This document shows, piece by piece, positions 44,673 to 54,510 of a stretch of 64,000 nucleotides of DNA. Source of the stretch: an uncultured Nitrospiraceae bacterium (GTDB lineage: Bacteria > Nitrospirota > Thermodesulfovibrionia > Thermodesulfovibrionales > Dissulfurispiraceae). Under the pieces are notes generated by a model. The model was not told the DNA's origin. It searched no databases and was given only the letters and a program-made list of their open reading frames with translations. Location: assembly GCA_903822005.1 (NCBI GenBank), contig CAIJNL010000009.1:1-64000 (forward strand). Direction: 5' to 3'. Both the position numbers and the translations under genes were made by a program. The stretch's first letter is position 1; each line of letters opens with the position of its first letter.

Positions 44673-45974
44673 ATGATCTGGAACAAGCAGGCGGAGTGTA
44701 TGCCGGCCCATGAACTCAAAAGCCTCCAGCTCGAAAGGCTAAGAGAGACGGTCAGGCTGGCGGGCGAGAATGTTCCGCATTATAAAAAGCAGTTTGCGGA
44801 CATGAAGCTCAAGCCTTCATCTATCACATCTCTTAACGACATTTCAAAGCTTCCGTTTACAAGCAAAACAGACCTCAGGGACGGATTTCCATTCGGTATG
44901 TTTGCGGTTCCGCAAAGCGACATCGTAGAGATCCATACATCCTCCGGCACTACCGGCAAGCCCATTGTCGTGGGCTATACCCGATCGGATATCGACTTGT
45001 GGGGCGAGGTCATGGCCAGGTGCCTCAGCATGGCCGGGACCACCAGAGACGATATTATCCAGAACGGGTACGGGTACGGTCTTTTTACGGGCGGACTGGG
45101 TGTGCATTACGGGGCCCAAAAGATCGGGGCAACGGTTGTGCCCATATCTGCCGGTAATACCAAACGACAGATCGAAATAATGCGTGATCTCGGCACGACA
45201 ATCATAACTTGCACCCCCTCATACGCGCTGTATCTTGCGGAGAGTGCGGAAGAAGAGGGCCTGCTTCCCAGGAAGAAGATCAAACTGAGGGCCGGCTGCT
45301 TCGGCGCAGAGATGTGGACTGAGAAGATGCGCGACGAGATTGAATCCAGGTTTAAAATAATGGCCCTGAACATTTATGGATTGACCGAGTTGATAGGACC
45401 CGGTGTTGCGAATGAGTGCGAACACAAGAACGGCCTGCATATCTTTGAAGATTATTTCTATCCTGAGGTGATATCGCCCGAAACACTTCAGACATTGCCT
45501 GAGGGAGAAACGGGTGAACTCGTGCTCACGACCCTTTCCAGGGTAGGCACGCCAATGATCCGTTTTCGAACCAGAGACATCACTTCATTGCACAGAGAGC
45601 CTTGCAAATGCGGAAGGACCGTGGTCAGGATGGCCCGCATTACGGGCCGCAGCGATGATATGATCAAGGTGCGCGGTGTGCTCATATTCCCGTCCCAGAT
45701 CGAAAGGGCGCTCCTCGAGATCAAGGACGTTGAACCCCAGTATCAGATCGTAATAACGAGACCGCACCATCTGGATGAGCTTGAGGTGCAGGTCGAGCTT
45801 TCTAAAAAGATGTTTTCCGACGAGATAAGGCATATAGAGGAATTCAGGAGGAAGATAGAAGATAATATCGAAAGAACCATCAATCTCAGGGTCAAGGTGT
45901 CGCTTGTCGAACCAAAGAGTCTGCCGAGGAGCGAGGGCAAGGCCAAGAGGGTCATCGACAAGCGGGAAATCTAA
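44673..45974 (+). CDS. paaK: Phenylacetate-CoA ligase family protein, second copy
   Basis: A 433-aa paralogue of the ligase at 42873, with the same order of motifs: P-loop [21 protein letters not shown], and [20 protein letters not shown]. Differences cluster in the substrate-facing middle third (e.g. [17 protein letters not shown] against NMMTYGMFTGALVMHYG), so the two copies probably use different aryl acids. It follows the first ACT gene after 19 nt with GAGGTGAGAG before the ATG. Confidence 0.93.
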   Translation: MIWNKQAECMPAHELKSLQLERLRETVRLAGENVPHYKKQFADMKLKPSSITSLNDISKLPFTSKTDLRDGFPFGMFAVPQSDIVEIHTSSGTTGKPIVVGYTRSDIDLWGEVMARCLSMAGTTRDDIIQNGYGYGLFTGGLGVHYGAQKIGATVVPISAGNTKRQIEIMRDLGTTIITCTPSYALYLAESAEEEGLLPRKKIKLRAGCFGAEMWTEKMRDEIESRFKIMALNIYGLTELIGPGVANECEHKNGLHIFEDYFYPEVISPETLQTLPEGETGELVLTTLSRVGTPMIRFRTRDITSLHREPCKCGRTVVRMARITGRSDDMIKVRGVLIFPSQIERALLEIKDVEPQYQIVITRPHHLDELEVQVELSKKMFSDEIRHIEEFRRKIEDNIERTINLRVKVSLVEPKSLPRSEGKAKRVIDKREI

Positions 45975-45985
45975 AGGAGAATGCC

Positions 45986-46417
45986 ATGAAGCTTAAACAG
46001 ATATCGGTCTTTTTGGAAAACAGAAAGGGCAGGCTGGCAGAAGCACTCGAGACCCTTGCGCAGGCAAAGATAAATATCCGCACTCTTTCCATTGCCGACA
46101 CTTCGGAATTCGGGATACTGCGTCTGATTGTGCCTGATCCCGACAAGGCCAAGAAGGTTTTGGAAAAGGCCAACTTTACGGTCAAGGAGAACAGCGTTAT
46201 AGCCGTTATGGTTGACGACAGGCCCGGAGGACTTGCGGCGTCCCTGAGGGTTTTAAGCGATGCCAATATCAATGTCGAGTATCTTTACGCATTTGTTGAG
46301 AAGAGCGGTGAGAAAGCGGTAGTGATACTCAGGACAGAGGATGTGGATGCGGGGATAAAGGCTTTGAAGACGGCCGGTATCGGCCTATTGAAGGCTGAGC
46401 AGGTTTATAAGCTGTAG
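45986..46417 (+). CDS. Tandem ACT-domain protein, second copy
   Basis: A 143-aa double ACT-domain protein ([22 protein letters not shown], then [28 protein letters not shown]). It closes the iorB-paaK-ACT-paaK-ACT operon with GGAG before its ATG and a terminator behind. The pairing of each ligase with its own ACT protein is striking. Confidence 0.88.
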   Translation: MKLKQISVFLENRKGRLAEALETLAQAKINIRTLSIADTSEFGILRLIVPDPDKAKKVLEKANFTVKENSVIAVMVDDRPGGLAASLRVLSDANINVEYLYAFVEKSGEKAVVILRTEDVDAGIKALKTAGIGLLKAEQVYKL

Positions 46418-46439
46418 CATATTATTCATTCAATCCAGT

Positions 46440-46474
46440 AGCCCGGCTGCTGCTGTATGCAACCGGGCTTTTCT
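46440..46474 (+). terminator. Intrinsic terminator of the iorB-paaK operon
   Basis: AGCCCGG pairs with CCGGGCT, and TGC with GCA across one mismatch, followed by TTTTCTGTTT. It starts 22 nt after the last stop codon. Confidence 0.85.
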
Positions 46475-46529
46475 GTTTCAGAAATCTGTTTGCGACCCCT
46501 GAATTTGATGCAACAGTGGATATGTAGTA

Positions 46530-47894
46530 ATGACCAGAAGCAATCTGCTAAACTTGCGCTCACTGAATTCGGGAGTATCATGGACAATGAGTAACATTTT
46601 GAGTGTCGACAAAAGAGATTTGCAGAACAGTCTACTGCCTATTGCGGCACTGGTCCTGCTCTATTTCAGCAGCCTCTACAATTATCTGCTGTTTCATAGT
46701 CTGGCAGAGATATTCAGCATCTGCATAGCGATTACTACATTCAGTATTGCCTGGAATTCCCGGGAATACATGAATAACAACTACCTGCTGTTTATAGGCA
46801 TATCCTACCTGTTTATTGGCGTTCTGGACCTGTTCCACACCCTGTCATACAAGGGCATGAATATATTTACGGACTACGATTTTTATGCGAACCAGCTATG
46901 GATAGCTGCAAGGTTCATGGAGAGCTGTTCTTTTCTCATAGCATTCTTCTTCCTGTTTAAAAATAGGGCCATGAATTCCCGGTATGTTCTTATCATGTAT
47001 GTGGCAGTCACGGCGGGCATACTGCTTTCAATCTTTACATGGAAGGTGTTTCCCATATGCTTTATCGATGGCACGGGGCTCACTCCATTCAAAGTCTATA
47101 GCGAATATGTAATTTGCGTGATACTGCTGATTGATACACTCCTGCTCGTCAGGTACAGGCGATTTTTTGACGACGCCGTCTATAAGTTGCTGATCTGGTC
47201 CCTTCTGACAACAATCGCATCTGAACTGGCATTTACCGTGTATATCTCAAACTATGGATTTTCAAACCTGGTCGGCCATTATTTCAAGATCATATCATTT
47301 TATTTCATGTATAAGGCGATAATAGAGAAAGGAGTAAAGACTCCCTACGCACTTATTTTCAGGGAACTAAAATTGAGCGAAGCCGCCCTCGCAGAGCAGA
47401 ACCGTATACTTGAGAACCTGGCATCGATTGACGGGTTAACCGGCCTGTTCAATCACGGTGAAATATATCGATTGATAAATGATGAGATTGAAAGGGTCAA
47501 ACGCTACGATTCATCATTCTCGGTCATCATGTTTGATATAGATCATTTCAAATTGGCAAACGATACCTACGGCCATGTATTTGGTGACAGCGTTATCAGC
47601 TCAGTAGCACAGATCATTAAGGGCAGTATTCGATCAGTTGATATGGCCGGGCGCTATGGAGGGGATGAATTTATTGTTGTATTGCCGCAGATTGATATGA
47701 AGGGATGCTTGTCTGTGGCCGAGAGAATTCGCATGGCTGTTGAAAAGCTTGTCATCAGGGAAGGGTTTGTCATTACAGTAAGTGCCGGGATTGCCGCATA
47801 CTTTAATGGTCTCTCGGATGATATTGTAAATACTGCGGATGAGCGCCTTTACAGGGCCAAGCAGCACGGCAGAAACAGGATTGTTAATGATTAA
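46530..47894 (+). CDS. Diguanylate cyclase with MASE3 membrane sensor domain
   Basis: A 454-aa c-di-GMP synthase. Residues about 35-270 form a multi-helix MASE3 domain (LDLFHTLSYKGMNIF is its signature), then a short coiled coil and a GGDEF domain (IDGLTGLFNHGE, FDIDHFKLANDTYGH). The active site GGDEF is intact, and RSVD five residues before it is the inhibitory I-site, so product feedback is expected. The start is uncertain: an ATG 19 codons further in lies closer to the first helix. It stands alone between the aromatic operon and DUF2784. Confidence 0.92.
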   Translation: MTRSNLLNLRSLNSGVSWTMSNILSVDKRDLQNSLLPIAALVLLYFSSLYNYLLFHSLAEIFSICIAITTFSIAWNSREYMNNNYLLFIGISYLFIGVLDLFHTLSYKGMNIFTDYDFYANQLWIAARFMESCSFLIAFFFLFKNRAMNSRYVLIMYVAVTAGILLSIFTWKVFPICFIDGTGLTPFKVYSEYVICVILLIDTLLLVRYRRFFDDAVYKLLIWSLLTTIASELAFTVYISNYGFSNLVGHYFKIISFYFMYKAIIEKGVKTPYALIFRELKLSEAALAEQNRILENLASIDGLTGLFNHGEIYRLINDEIERVKRYDSSFSVIMFDIDHFKLANDTYGHVFGDSVISSVAQIIKGSIRSVDMAGRYGGDEFIVVLPQIDMKGCLSVAERIRMAVEKLVIREGFVITVSAGIAAYFNGLSDDIVNTADERLYRAKQHGRNRIVND

Positions 47895-47910
47895 CCCGTC
47901 AGTTGCCGAA

Positions 47911-48267
47911 TTAGTTCCGTTTATTTTCCCTGAGATATAGCCACAAATTAAAAAAGACTAATAGAATGGTCAGTACGAAGACGATGGTTCGTGAAATGTC
48001 AATATAGATAAGCTCTTCGACATAATGCGCAATGAATGATCCGGTGTAGGTAAGGGTCGGGTCATGCCGTGATCGAAGCCACGCTTCAAGATGCGTAAGA
48101 GGGCAGATCCAGTCCATTATTTCTGATAGAATTGCAAATGAAAGGCCGCCGAGATGTATTATCCTGACGGCTTTGTATTTTCTGCCCCAAAGAGCACCGA
48201 TAAACAGAAAGACTATCCACGCCAGGTGGAGCAGCACTACCGCATCGGCAAGCAGTTTGTATGTCAC
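47911..48267 (-). CDS. DUF2784 small membrane protein
   Basis: A 118-aa protein with three or four hydrophobic segments, matching the DUF2784 family (DAVVLLHLAWIVFLFIGALWG, then WICPLTHLEAWLR). Function unknown. It begins at GTG 13 nt after the iorA stop, so it is probably co-transcribed with it, taking the place where the ferredoxin part of iorA would be. Confidence 0.82.
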   Translation of the reverse strand: MTYKLLADAVVLLHLAWIVFLFIGALWGRKYKAVRIIHLGGLSFAILSEIMDWICPLTHLEAWLRSRHDPTLTYTGSFIAHYVEELIYIDISRTIVFVLTILLVFFNLWLYLRENKRN

Positions 48268-48280
48268 GGAATGTATTGAG

Positions 48281-49843
48281 TTATCTTTTCTTGATCAATA
48301 TGCATGGGCGTCTTGAAATTATTACATTGACGCCGTCCGAATCGAGCTTTTCTTTTATCAGCTTTTCAGTCTGTTCATGGTTGATCGGGTCTATTACCTC
48401 AAGGGACGTCACCCCGCAGCCCCGGCACAAATCTTCGAGCGAGACTTTTCCGCCTTCCGCTCCTTTAGCTGTTATTCCGGTCAGAGGAGTAGGCTGATGG
48501 CCGGTCATTGCGGTTGAGGAGTTGTCCATAATTATTACAAGTATATTTGCCCTGTTATACACGGCGCTTATGAGGGCAGGTACGCCCGTATGCAGGAAAG
48601 TCGAATCTCCAATGACAGCAGCGATCCTCGTTGCTCCAGCCTGGGACATGCCGGCTGCCTTGCTGATGCTTGCGCCCATGCACAAACAGGTGTCCATTGC
48701 GTTAAGGGGAGGCATGGCACCGAGTGTATAACAGCCTATGTCACCGGTCGTAAAAGAGGGTGATGCCGCTTTAAGGGATTTGTACAACTCCCGGTGCGAG
48801 CAGCCTGTACATAAAACAGGTGGCCGCTTTAGAAGAGTGGCGTCAACAGTTTTTTTCGGCGTAGCCTGCCCGAGTGCTTCTGCCAGTGCGTCAGGGCCGA
48901 GTTCACCAACATCGCTCAGATGTCCGGAAAGTTTACCTTTTATCGCCGGGTGATATTTGCGTGCAATCTCCTCAACTACAGGTTCGCCTTCTTCGAGCAC
49001 CCATACTTCTTCGAGCCCTGTCACGAAGTCTTTAATCAGGTCGTCAGAGAAAGGATAAGCCGATATCTTCAGAAAATCGAAATCGCCTTTAGTCTCTCTG
49101 GCATACATATAAGTAATTCCGCAGGCTATTATGCCGCGCTTGTTTCCTGTTTTGAAAGATTTATTCAAGCCTGAATCTGCGGCCCATTTTTTCAGTTCCA
49201 GCTGTTTATTGTTAAGGGCCTTATGCAGCCTCACAACATTGCTCGGCACTGCCAGAAGCCGTTCAGGGTTCTTTTCTAGGAGCAGGCTGTTTTCTTTCCT
49301 CGGCTCACAGATAGAAACCGGTGAAAGGGCATGAGAGACACGGGTGAGCGTTCGCAGCATTACCGGCAGTTCCATTTTTTCCGATAGATCGAGGGCGGCA
49401 ATTGCCATGTCCTTGGCCTCCTGTGAGTCAGCAGGTTCGAGGCATGGTATATTCGCAAATCTGGCAAATATGCGCGAGTCCTGCTCATTCTGGGAAGAGT
49501 ATGCGCCAGGATCATCGGCCACTACCAGAAGCAGCCCGCCTTTTATGCCGAGATATGCTGATGTCATCAGTGGGTCTGCCGCAACATTGAGCCCGACATG
49601 TTTCATTGAGCAGATCACTCTTTTGCCTGCATACGATGCGCCTATCGCTGTTTCGAGCGCCACTTTTTCATTGATTGCCCATTCAGCCTTGCCAGAAAAA
49701 TTTGCCGCTATATATTGAAGTATCTCAGTTGCGGGGGTGCCGGGATAACTTGTAGCAATCGAGATGCCGGCTTCGATGGCTCCTCTTCCTATTGCATCAT
49801 TGCCCGAAAGAAGTTCTTTTTTTGTTATTTCTGCATTGGTCAT
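48281..49843 (-). CDS. iorA: Indolepyruvate:ferredoxin oxidoreductase alpha subunit, without C-terminal ferredoxin domain
   Basis: The TPP-binding large subunit of the oxidoreductase. Present are the pyrimidine domain (SYPGTPATEILQYIA, AWAINEKVALE), the LEEGEPVVEE linker, the CTGCSHRELYKSLK motif and the TPP/metal site GDSTFLHTGV plus DNSSTAMTGHQ. Typical IorA proteins are roughly 600-650 aa and end with two [4Fe-4S] clusters; this one is 520 aa and stops directly after ISRRPCILIKKR, just where that domain would start. No frameshifted remnant is seen: the next gene begins 13 nt on. It is on the opposite strand and 5.4 kb from iorB. Confidence 0.9.
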   Translation of the reverse strand: MTNAEITKKELLSGNDAIGRGAIEAGISIATSYPGTPATEILQYIAANFSGKAEWAINEKVALETAIGASYAGKRVICSMKHVGLNVAADPLMTSAYLGIKGGLLLVVADDPGAYSSQNEQDSRIFARFANIPCLEPADSQEAKDMAIAALDLSEKMELPVMLRTLTRVSHALSPVSICEPRKENSLLLEKNPERLLAVPSNVVRLHKALNNKQLELKKWAADSGLNKSFKTGNKRGIIACGITYMYARETKGDFDFLKISAYPFSDDLIKDFVTGLEEVWVLEEGEPVVEEIARKYHPAIKGKLSGHLSDVGELGPDALAEALGQATPKKTVDATLLKRPPVLCTGCSHRELYKSLKAASPSFTTGDIGCYTLGAMPPLNAMDTCLCMGASISKAAGMSQAGATRIAAVIGDSTFLHTGVPALISAVYNRANILVIIMDNSSTAMTGHQPTPLTGITAKGAEGGKVSLEDLCRGCGVTSLEVIDPINHEQTEKLIKEKLDSDGVNVIISRRPCILIKKR

Positions 49844-50160
49844 ATATTCTCCGGATATTTATGATTGTATAAAGGTGCAAGTGAAAAGATAACAGAAAGG
49901 GCGTTCTTTTCTCAAATTTATTAAGGGCAAATGAGGCAATCGGATGCAGAATCGGGCAAATAGAAATAAATTTGACAAAATAATGTTGCTGGCGTATATA
50001 TTAATTGCTATCATTATTAGTACATCCATTATATGCCGGAGCTTACTAAATATATTCGATCGTATGGTTTTATTGTAGTTATAGCAAATGTGAGGGGGAA
50101 TTGATGCATGTGCAATAATCTTAGGGAGTTGATATCAAGAGAGTTGAGGTTTGGCAGATA
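49844..50160 (+). promoter_or_regulatory. Intergenic region with the likely efflux-operon promoter
   Basis: The 317-bp gap between iorA and the efflux operon is AT-rich and has no supported gene. TTGACA at 49972-49977 is followed after 17 bp by TATATA (or after 19 bp by TATATT). No regulator gene is adjacent, so control of the pump is not evident. Confidence 0.55.
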
Positions 50161-51381
50161 ATGACGGCCAGGGATATAAGAGACAAGTTGAGCCCATTTC
50201 AAAAGCGCTCACAGGGATTTATGAAGAGAAATTGGAAATGGCTGCTGGCTGTTTCCATAATTATCGTTATAGCCATTATCTATTTCGCTATCTCAGGTAT
50301 TCAGTCAAAATCATCCAGACAGACAGGCCCGCGCAGCACATCGGTAGTTACAGTAGCCGCCAGGAAAGGCGATCTCAATGTCTATATCACCGGATTGGGT
50401 TCTGTTGTTCCGCTGAATACAGTAACAGTGAAAAGCCGTGTTGATGGCCAGCTAATGAGGGTGAATTTTCAGGAGGGACAGGTCGTAGGTGTTGGTTATC
50501 TGCTTGCTGAATTAGATTCGCGTCCGTTTGAGGCGCTTTTGAAACAGGCTGCCGGGCAGCTTGCAAGGGACCAGGCCCTTCTGGATAATGCCCGGATTGA
50601 CGTCCAACGCTACAGGGTGCTGATAGAGCAGGATTCGATAGCAAAGCAGCAGCTTGATACTCAAGAGGCCCTTGTGAGGCAATATGAGGGAACTGTAAAG
50701 ATAGATCAGGGAGTAGTAGACAACGCGAAACTGCAGCTCGCTTATTGCCGTATCACCTCACCGATATCGGGCAGGATAGGCCTGCGGCTTGTGGACACTG
50801 GCAATATCGTGCGCGCCAGCGATGCCACTGGCCTTGCGGTGATTACGCAGATACAGCCGATTACGGTCCTTTTTTCCATACCTGAGGACAACGTGCCCGC
50901 TATTGTGAGCAAACTCAGGGCAGGGAAACGTATAGTTGTAGAGGCTTATGATCGCGCCCAGCTTCAGAAGTTAGCGAGTGGGTATTTGCTGACTATCGAT
51001 AACCAGATAGATCCTACGACAGGCACGGTAAAGCTCAAGGCCATGTTCCAGAATAGCAGGAGTGAACTTTTTCCAAACCAGTTTGTTAATGCGAAGCTTC
51101 TGCTCGATACAAAGAAAGGTACAATTATTATCCCCCAGGCCACTGTACAGCGCGGTCAGAAGGGAACTTTTGTTTATGTTATAAAGCCTGACCAGACCGC
51201 ATCTGTAAGGCCCATCAGGCTCGGACCGGCAGACGGCGACGATGTCTCTGTCGAAGATGGATTGACTGCTGGAGAATTACTTGTTGTGGAAGGCGCTGAC
51301 AAGCTGCGTGAAGGCAGTAAGGTGGATTTGCCCGGACAGGGTCAGCCAGAGGGCGGCCAGAAGACACGCAAGGCCAAGTAA
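50161..51381 (+). CDS. mdtA: RND efflux periplasmic adaptor (MdtA/AcrA type)
   Basis: Membrane-fusion protein linking the inner-membrane pump to the outer-membrane channel. The 406-aa protein has one N-terminal anchor (WLLAVSIIIVIAIIYF), a lipoyl/barrel-sandwich part (NTVTVKSRVDGQLMRVNFQEGQVV), an alpha-hairpin coiled coil and a C-terminal beta-barrel with PISGRIGLRLVDTGN and QATVQRGQKGTFVYVI. The start could also be at the ATG 20 codons in. It ends one base before the first pump gene starts. Sequence pattern is closest to MdtA. Confidence 0.9.
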   Translation: MTARDIRDKLSPFQKRSQGFMKRNWKWLLAVSIIIVIAIIYFAISGIQSKSSRQTGPRSTSVVTVAARKGDLNVYITGLGSVVPLNTVTVKSRVDGQLMRVNFQEGQVVGVGYLLAELDSRPFEALLKQAAGQLARDQALLDNARIDVQRYRVLIEQDSIAKQQLDTQEALVRQYEGTVKIDQGVVDNAKLQLAYCRITSPISGRIGLRLVDTGNIVRASDATGLAVITQIQPITVLFSIPEDNVPAIVSKLRAGKRIVVEAYDRAQLQKLASGYLLTIDNQIDPTTGTVKLKAMFQNSRSELFPNQFVNAKLLLDTKKGTIIIPQATVQRGQKGTFVYVIKPDQTASVRPIRLGPADGDDVSVEDGLTAGELLVVEGADKLREGSKVDLPGQGQPEGGQKTRKAK

Positions 51382-54300
51382 ATGAACCCCTCTCGTATCT
51401 TCATTCTGCGGCCGGTTGCGACCGCACTCATTATGGTCGCCATTCTGCTGGCTGGGGCGATTGCATACTACCAGCTGCCTGTTTCTGCCCTGCCTCAGGT
51501 AGATTACCCGACCATTCAGGTGGCAACTTTTTATCCTGGTGCCAGCCCGGATGTCGTATCTTCTTCTATCACTGCTCCGCTCGAAAGGCAGTTCGGGCAG
51601 ATGCCCGGACTGAGGCAGATGACATCAACCAGTTCAGGCGGCAGTTCGGTAATAACGCTCCAGTTCAGCCTTGACCTCAGCCTCGATGTAGCTGAACAGC
51701 AGGTGCAGGCGGCCATCAACGCCTCAGGAACATTCCTCCCCAGAGACCTGCCGAATCCGCCTGTCTACAGCAAGGTAAATCCTGCGGATGCGCCGGTCAT
51801 CACTTTGGCCCTGACTTCCAGCACCATGCCTCTGCCCCAGATAGAAGACCTTGCGGATACCAGGCTTGCACAGAAGATATCGCAGTTGTCCGGTGTCGGT
51901 CTTGTGACCATCAGCGGCGGACAGAGGCCTGCTGTGCGCGTTCAGGCAAACCCGACGGCGCTTGCGGCGTATGGGCTTACGCTCGAAGACGTGCGGGCCG
52001 CGCTGCAGACCGCTAACGTTAACCAGGCAAAGGGAGGCTTTGACGGTCACAGACAGTCATCGATAATAGGCGCGAATGATCAGCTGCTCTCAAGCAAGGA
52101 TTATAAACCCCTGCTTGTTGCCTATCGCAACGGTGCGCCGATATTGCTGAGTGATGTAGCGGATGTTGTGGATGATGCCGAGAATATCAAGCAGGCAGCC
52201 TGGATGAATGAAGACCCCGCCGTTATAGTCAACATTCAGAGACAGCCCGGTTCGAATGTCATAGAGGTAGTGGACAGGATAAAAAAGCTGCTGCCCCAGA
52301 TCGAACAGTCCCTGCCGTCATCCGTAAAGGTCTCGATTCTTACTGACCGGACCACAACCATCAGGACCTCTGTAGAAGATGTTCAGTTCGAACTGATGCT
52401 TGCTGTTGTCCTGGTCGTTATGGTCATATTCCTCTTCTTGCGTACTGTTGCTGCAACATCGATACCGAGCATTGCGGTGCCGTTGTCCATTGTAGGCACA
52501 TTCGGGATCATGTATCTCCTCGACTTCAGCCTTAACAACCTTACCCTGATGGCACTCACAATTGCCACCGGTTTTGTTGTGGACGATGCCATTGTAATGA
52601 TCGAAAACATAAGCCGCTATATCGAACAGGGCGAGTCACCACTTGAGGCCGCTTTAAAAGGATCTGAACAGATAGCCTTCACAATTATGTCATTGACCAT
52701 ATCCCTGATTGCTGTCCTGATTCCTCTTCTCTTTATGGGAGATGTTGTGGGCAGGCTCTTCCGCGAATTTGCCATTACCCTTGGAGTTACCATTGTAATC
52801 TCGGCCGTGGTCTCACTCACATTAACTCCGATGATGTGCGCCAAATTGCTCAAACACCAGCCGGCAGAGCAGCATAACAGGCTTTTTCGGAAATCCCAGG
52901 AGATATTCGACAGGATAATAGAATTTTACGGGAGGACGCTCAAATGGGTATTGGGCCGGCAGACTGCGACCCTGCTTGTAGCGGCCGCCACTCTGGTCTT
53001 TACTGTCCTTTTATACATCTGGATACCGAAGGGTTTTTTCCCTGTTCAGGACACGGGCATAATACTCGGCATTTCCGAGGCGCCGCAATGGACCTCATTC
53101 AATGCCATGGCCGAAAGGCAGCAGGCCCTTGCGAGGGTGATACTGCAGGACCCGGGAGTCAAGAGCCTTTCGTCTTTTATTGGTGTTGACGGAACCAATA
53201 CAACACTCAATACCGGAAGGTTTCTGATCAATCTGAAGCCACTCTCCGAAAGCGGACTCGATGCTACCGGGGTCATACATCGTCTGCAGCCCGAGATCGA
53301 AAAACTCAAGGGCATAGCACTTTTTATGCAGCCTGTGCAGGACCTGACGGTCGAGAGCCGCGTAAGCAAGACCCAATACCAGTACAGCCTCGAAGACCCC
53401 AACATCAAGGAGCTGAATTACTGGACACCCAAACTTGTTGAAGCATTACGGGAACTGCCCGAGCTGCGGGACGTGAGCAGCGACCAGCAGGACCAGGGCC
53501 TGCAGGTGTCCCTGAATATCGATCGCAATACAGCGTCGAGGCTGGGCATCACGCCGCAGATGATTGATGACACTCTTTATGACGCATTCGGGCAGAGGCA
53601 GGTATCTACCATGTTTACACAGCTGAATCAGTACAGGGTGATCCTTGAGGTAAAGCCCGAATTCAGACAGAACCCCGAAAAGCTCAAGCACATATTCATC
53701 AGGGGAGCAGGCGGCGGGCAGGTGCCGCTGTCAGCCGTCGTAACCGCCAAAGAGACTACCGGCCAACTGATTATCAGCCATCAGGGACAGTTCCCTTCAA
53801 CCACTCTGTCGTTCAATCTCTCACCTGGCTCTTCGCTTGGCGACGCTGTAAAGGCCATAGAAACGACTACGATTGAGCTGGGTATGCCCGTCAGCATACG
53901 CGGCAGCTTCCAGGGAACGGCACAGGCATTTCAGTCATCGCTTGGGAATGAATCTCTGCTTATCCTTGCTGCACTTATAACGGTGTATATTGTGCTCGGT
54001 GTGCTGTACGAAAGCTACATCCATCCCATTACCATCTTGTCCACGCTGCCGTCTGCCGGGGTAGGGGCGCTGCTTGCATTGATCATATGCCGCACAGAGT
54101 TCAGCGTGATAGCCTTGATAGGCATTATCCTGCTCATAGGTATCGTAAAGAAAAACGGCATTATGATGGTTGACTTCGCCCTTGATGCAGAGCGTAAACA
54201 TGGTGTGCCGCCGGTTGAGGCGATATACCAGGCCTGCCTGCTCAGATTCCGTCCCATCATGATGACGACTATGGCTGCGCTGCTTTCTGCCGTTCCGCTG

Positions 54301-54510
54301 GCACTTGGTACAGGCATGGGGTCGGAATTGAGGCATCCGCTTGGCATCTCCATAATAGGCGGACTTGTCATCAGCCAGGTCCTTACCCTCTATACGACCC
54401 CGGTTATTTATCTCTGGTTTGATCGCCTGGCCTTGCGAGTTGGCAGGAAAAAACCAGCCGATGCGTCTGAAGGTGCACTGGGCAAACCAGTTGAATCTGG
54501 AGAGAAATGA
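51382..54510 (+). CDS. mdtB: RND multidrug efflux pump, MdtB-like subunit
   Basis: A 1042-aa inner-membrane proton/drug antiporter with 12 helices and two large periplasmic loops. The paired Asp of the proton relay are in [13 protein letters not shown] (about helix 4) and the partner Lys is in [14 protein letters not shown] (helix 10). It starts directly after the adaptor stop and overlaps the next pump by 4 bp. The presence of two different pumps in one operon matches the MdtB-MdtC heterotrimer of E. coli. Confidence 0.92.
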   Translation: MNPSRIFILRPVATALIMVAILLAGAIAYYQLPVSALPQVDYPTIQVATFYPGASPDVVSSSITAPLERQFGQMPGLRQMTSTSSGGSSVITLQFSLDLSLDVAEQQVQAAINASGTFLPRDLPNPPVYSKVNPADAPVITLALTSSTMPLPQIEDLADTRLAQKISQLSGVGLVTISGGQRPAVRVQANPTALAAYGLTLEDVRAALQTANVNQAKGGFDGHRQSSIIGANDQLLSSKDYKPLLVAYRNGAPILLSDVADVVDDAENIKQAAWMNEDPAVIVNIQRQPGSNVIEVVDRIKKLLPQIEQSLPSSVKVSILTDRTTTIRTSVEDVQFELMLAVVLVVMVIFLFLRTVAATSIPSIAVPLSIVGTFGIMYLLDFSLNNLTLMALTIATGFVVDDAIVMIENISRYIEQGESPLEAALKGSEQIAFTIMSLTISLIAVLIPLLFMGDVVGRLFREFAITLGVTIVISAVVSLTLTPMMCAKLLKHQPAEQHNRLFRKSQEIFDRIIEFYGRTLKWVLGRQTATLLVAAATLVFTVLLYIWIPKGFFPVQDTGIILGISEAPQWTSFNAMAERQQALARVILQDPGVKSLSSFIGVDGTNTTLNTGRFLINLKPLSESGLDATGVIHRLQPEIEKLKGIALFMQPVQDLTVESRVSKTQYQYSLEDPNIKELNYWTPKLVEALRELPELRDVSSDQQDQGLQVSLNIDRNTASRLGITPQMIDDTLYDAFGQRQVSTMFTQLNQYRVILEVKPEFRQNPEKLKHIFIRGAGGGQVPLSAVVTAKETTGQLIISHQGQFPSTTLSFNLSPGSSLGDAVKAIETTTIELGMPVSIRGSFQGTAQAFQSSLGNESLLILAALITVYIVLGVLYESYIHPITILSTLPSAGVGALLALIICRTEFSVIALIGIILLIGIVKKNGIMMVDFALDAERKHGVPPVEAIYQACLLRFRPIMMTTMAALLSAVPLALGTGMGSELRHPLGISIIGGLVISQVLTLYTTPVIYLWFDRLALRVGRKKPADASEGALGKPVESGEK

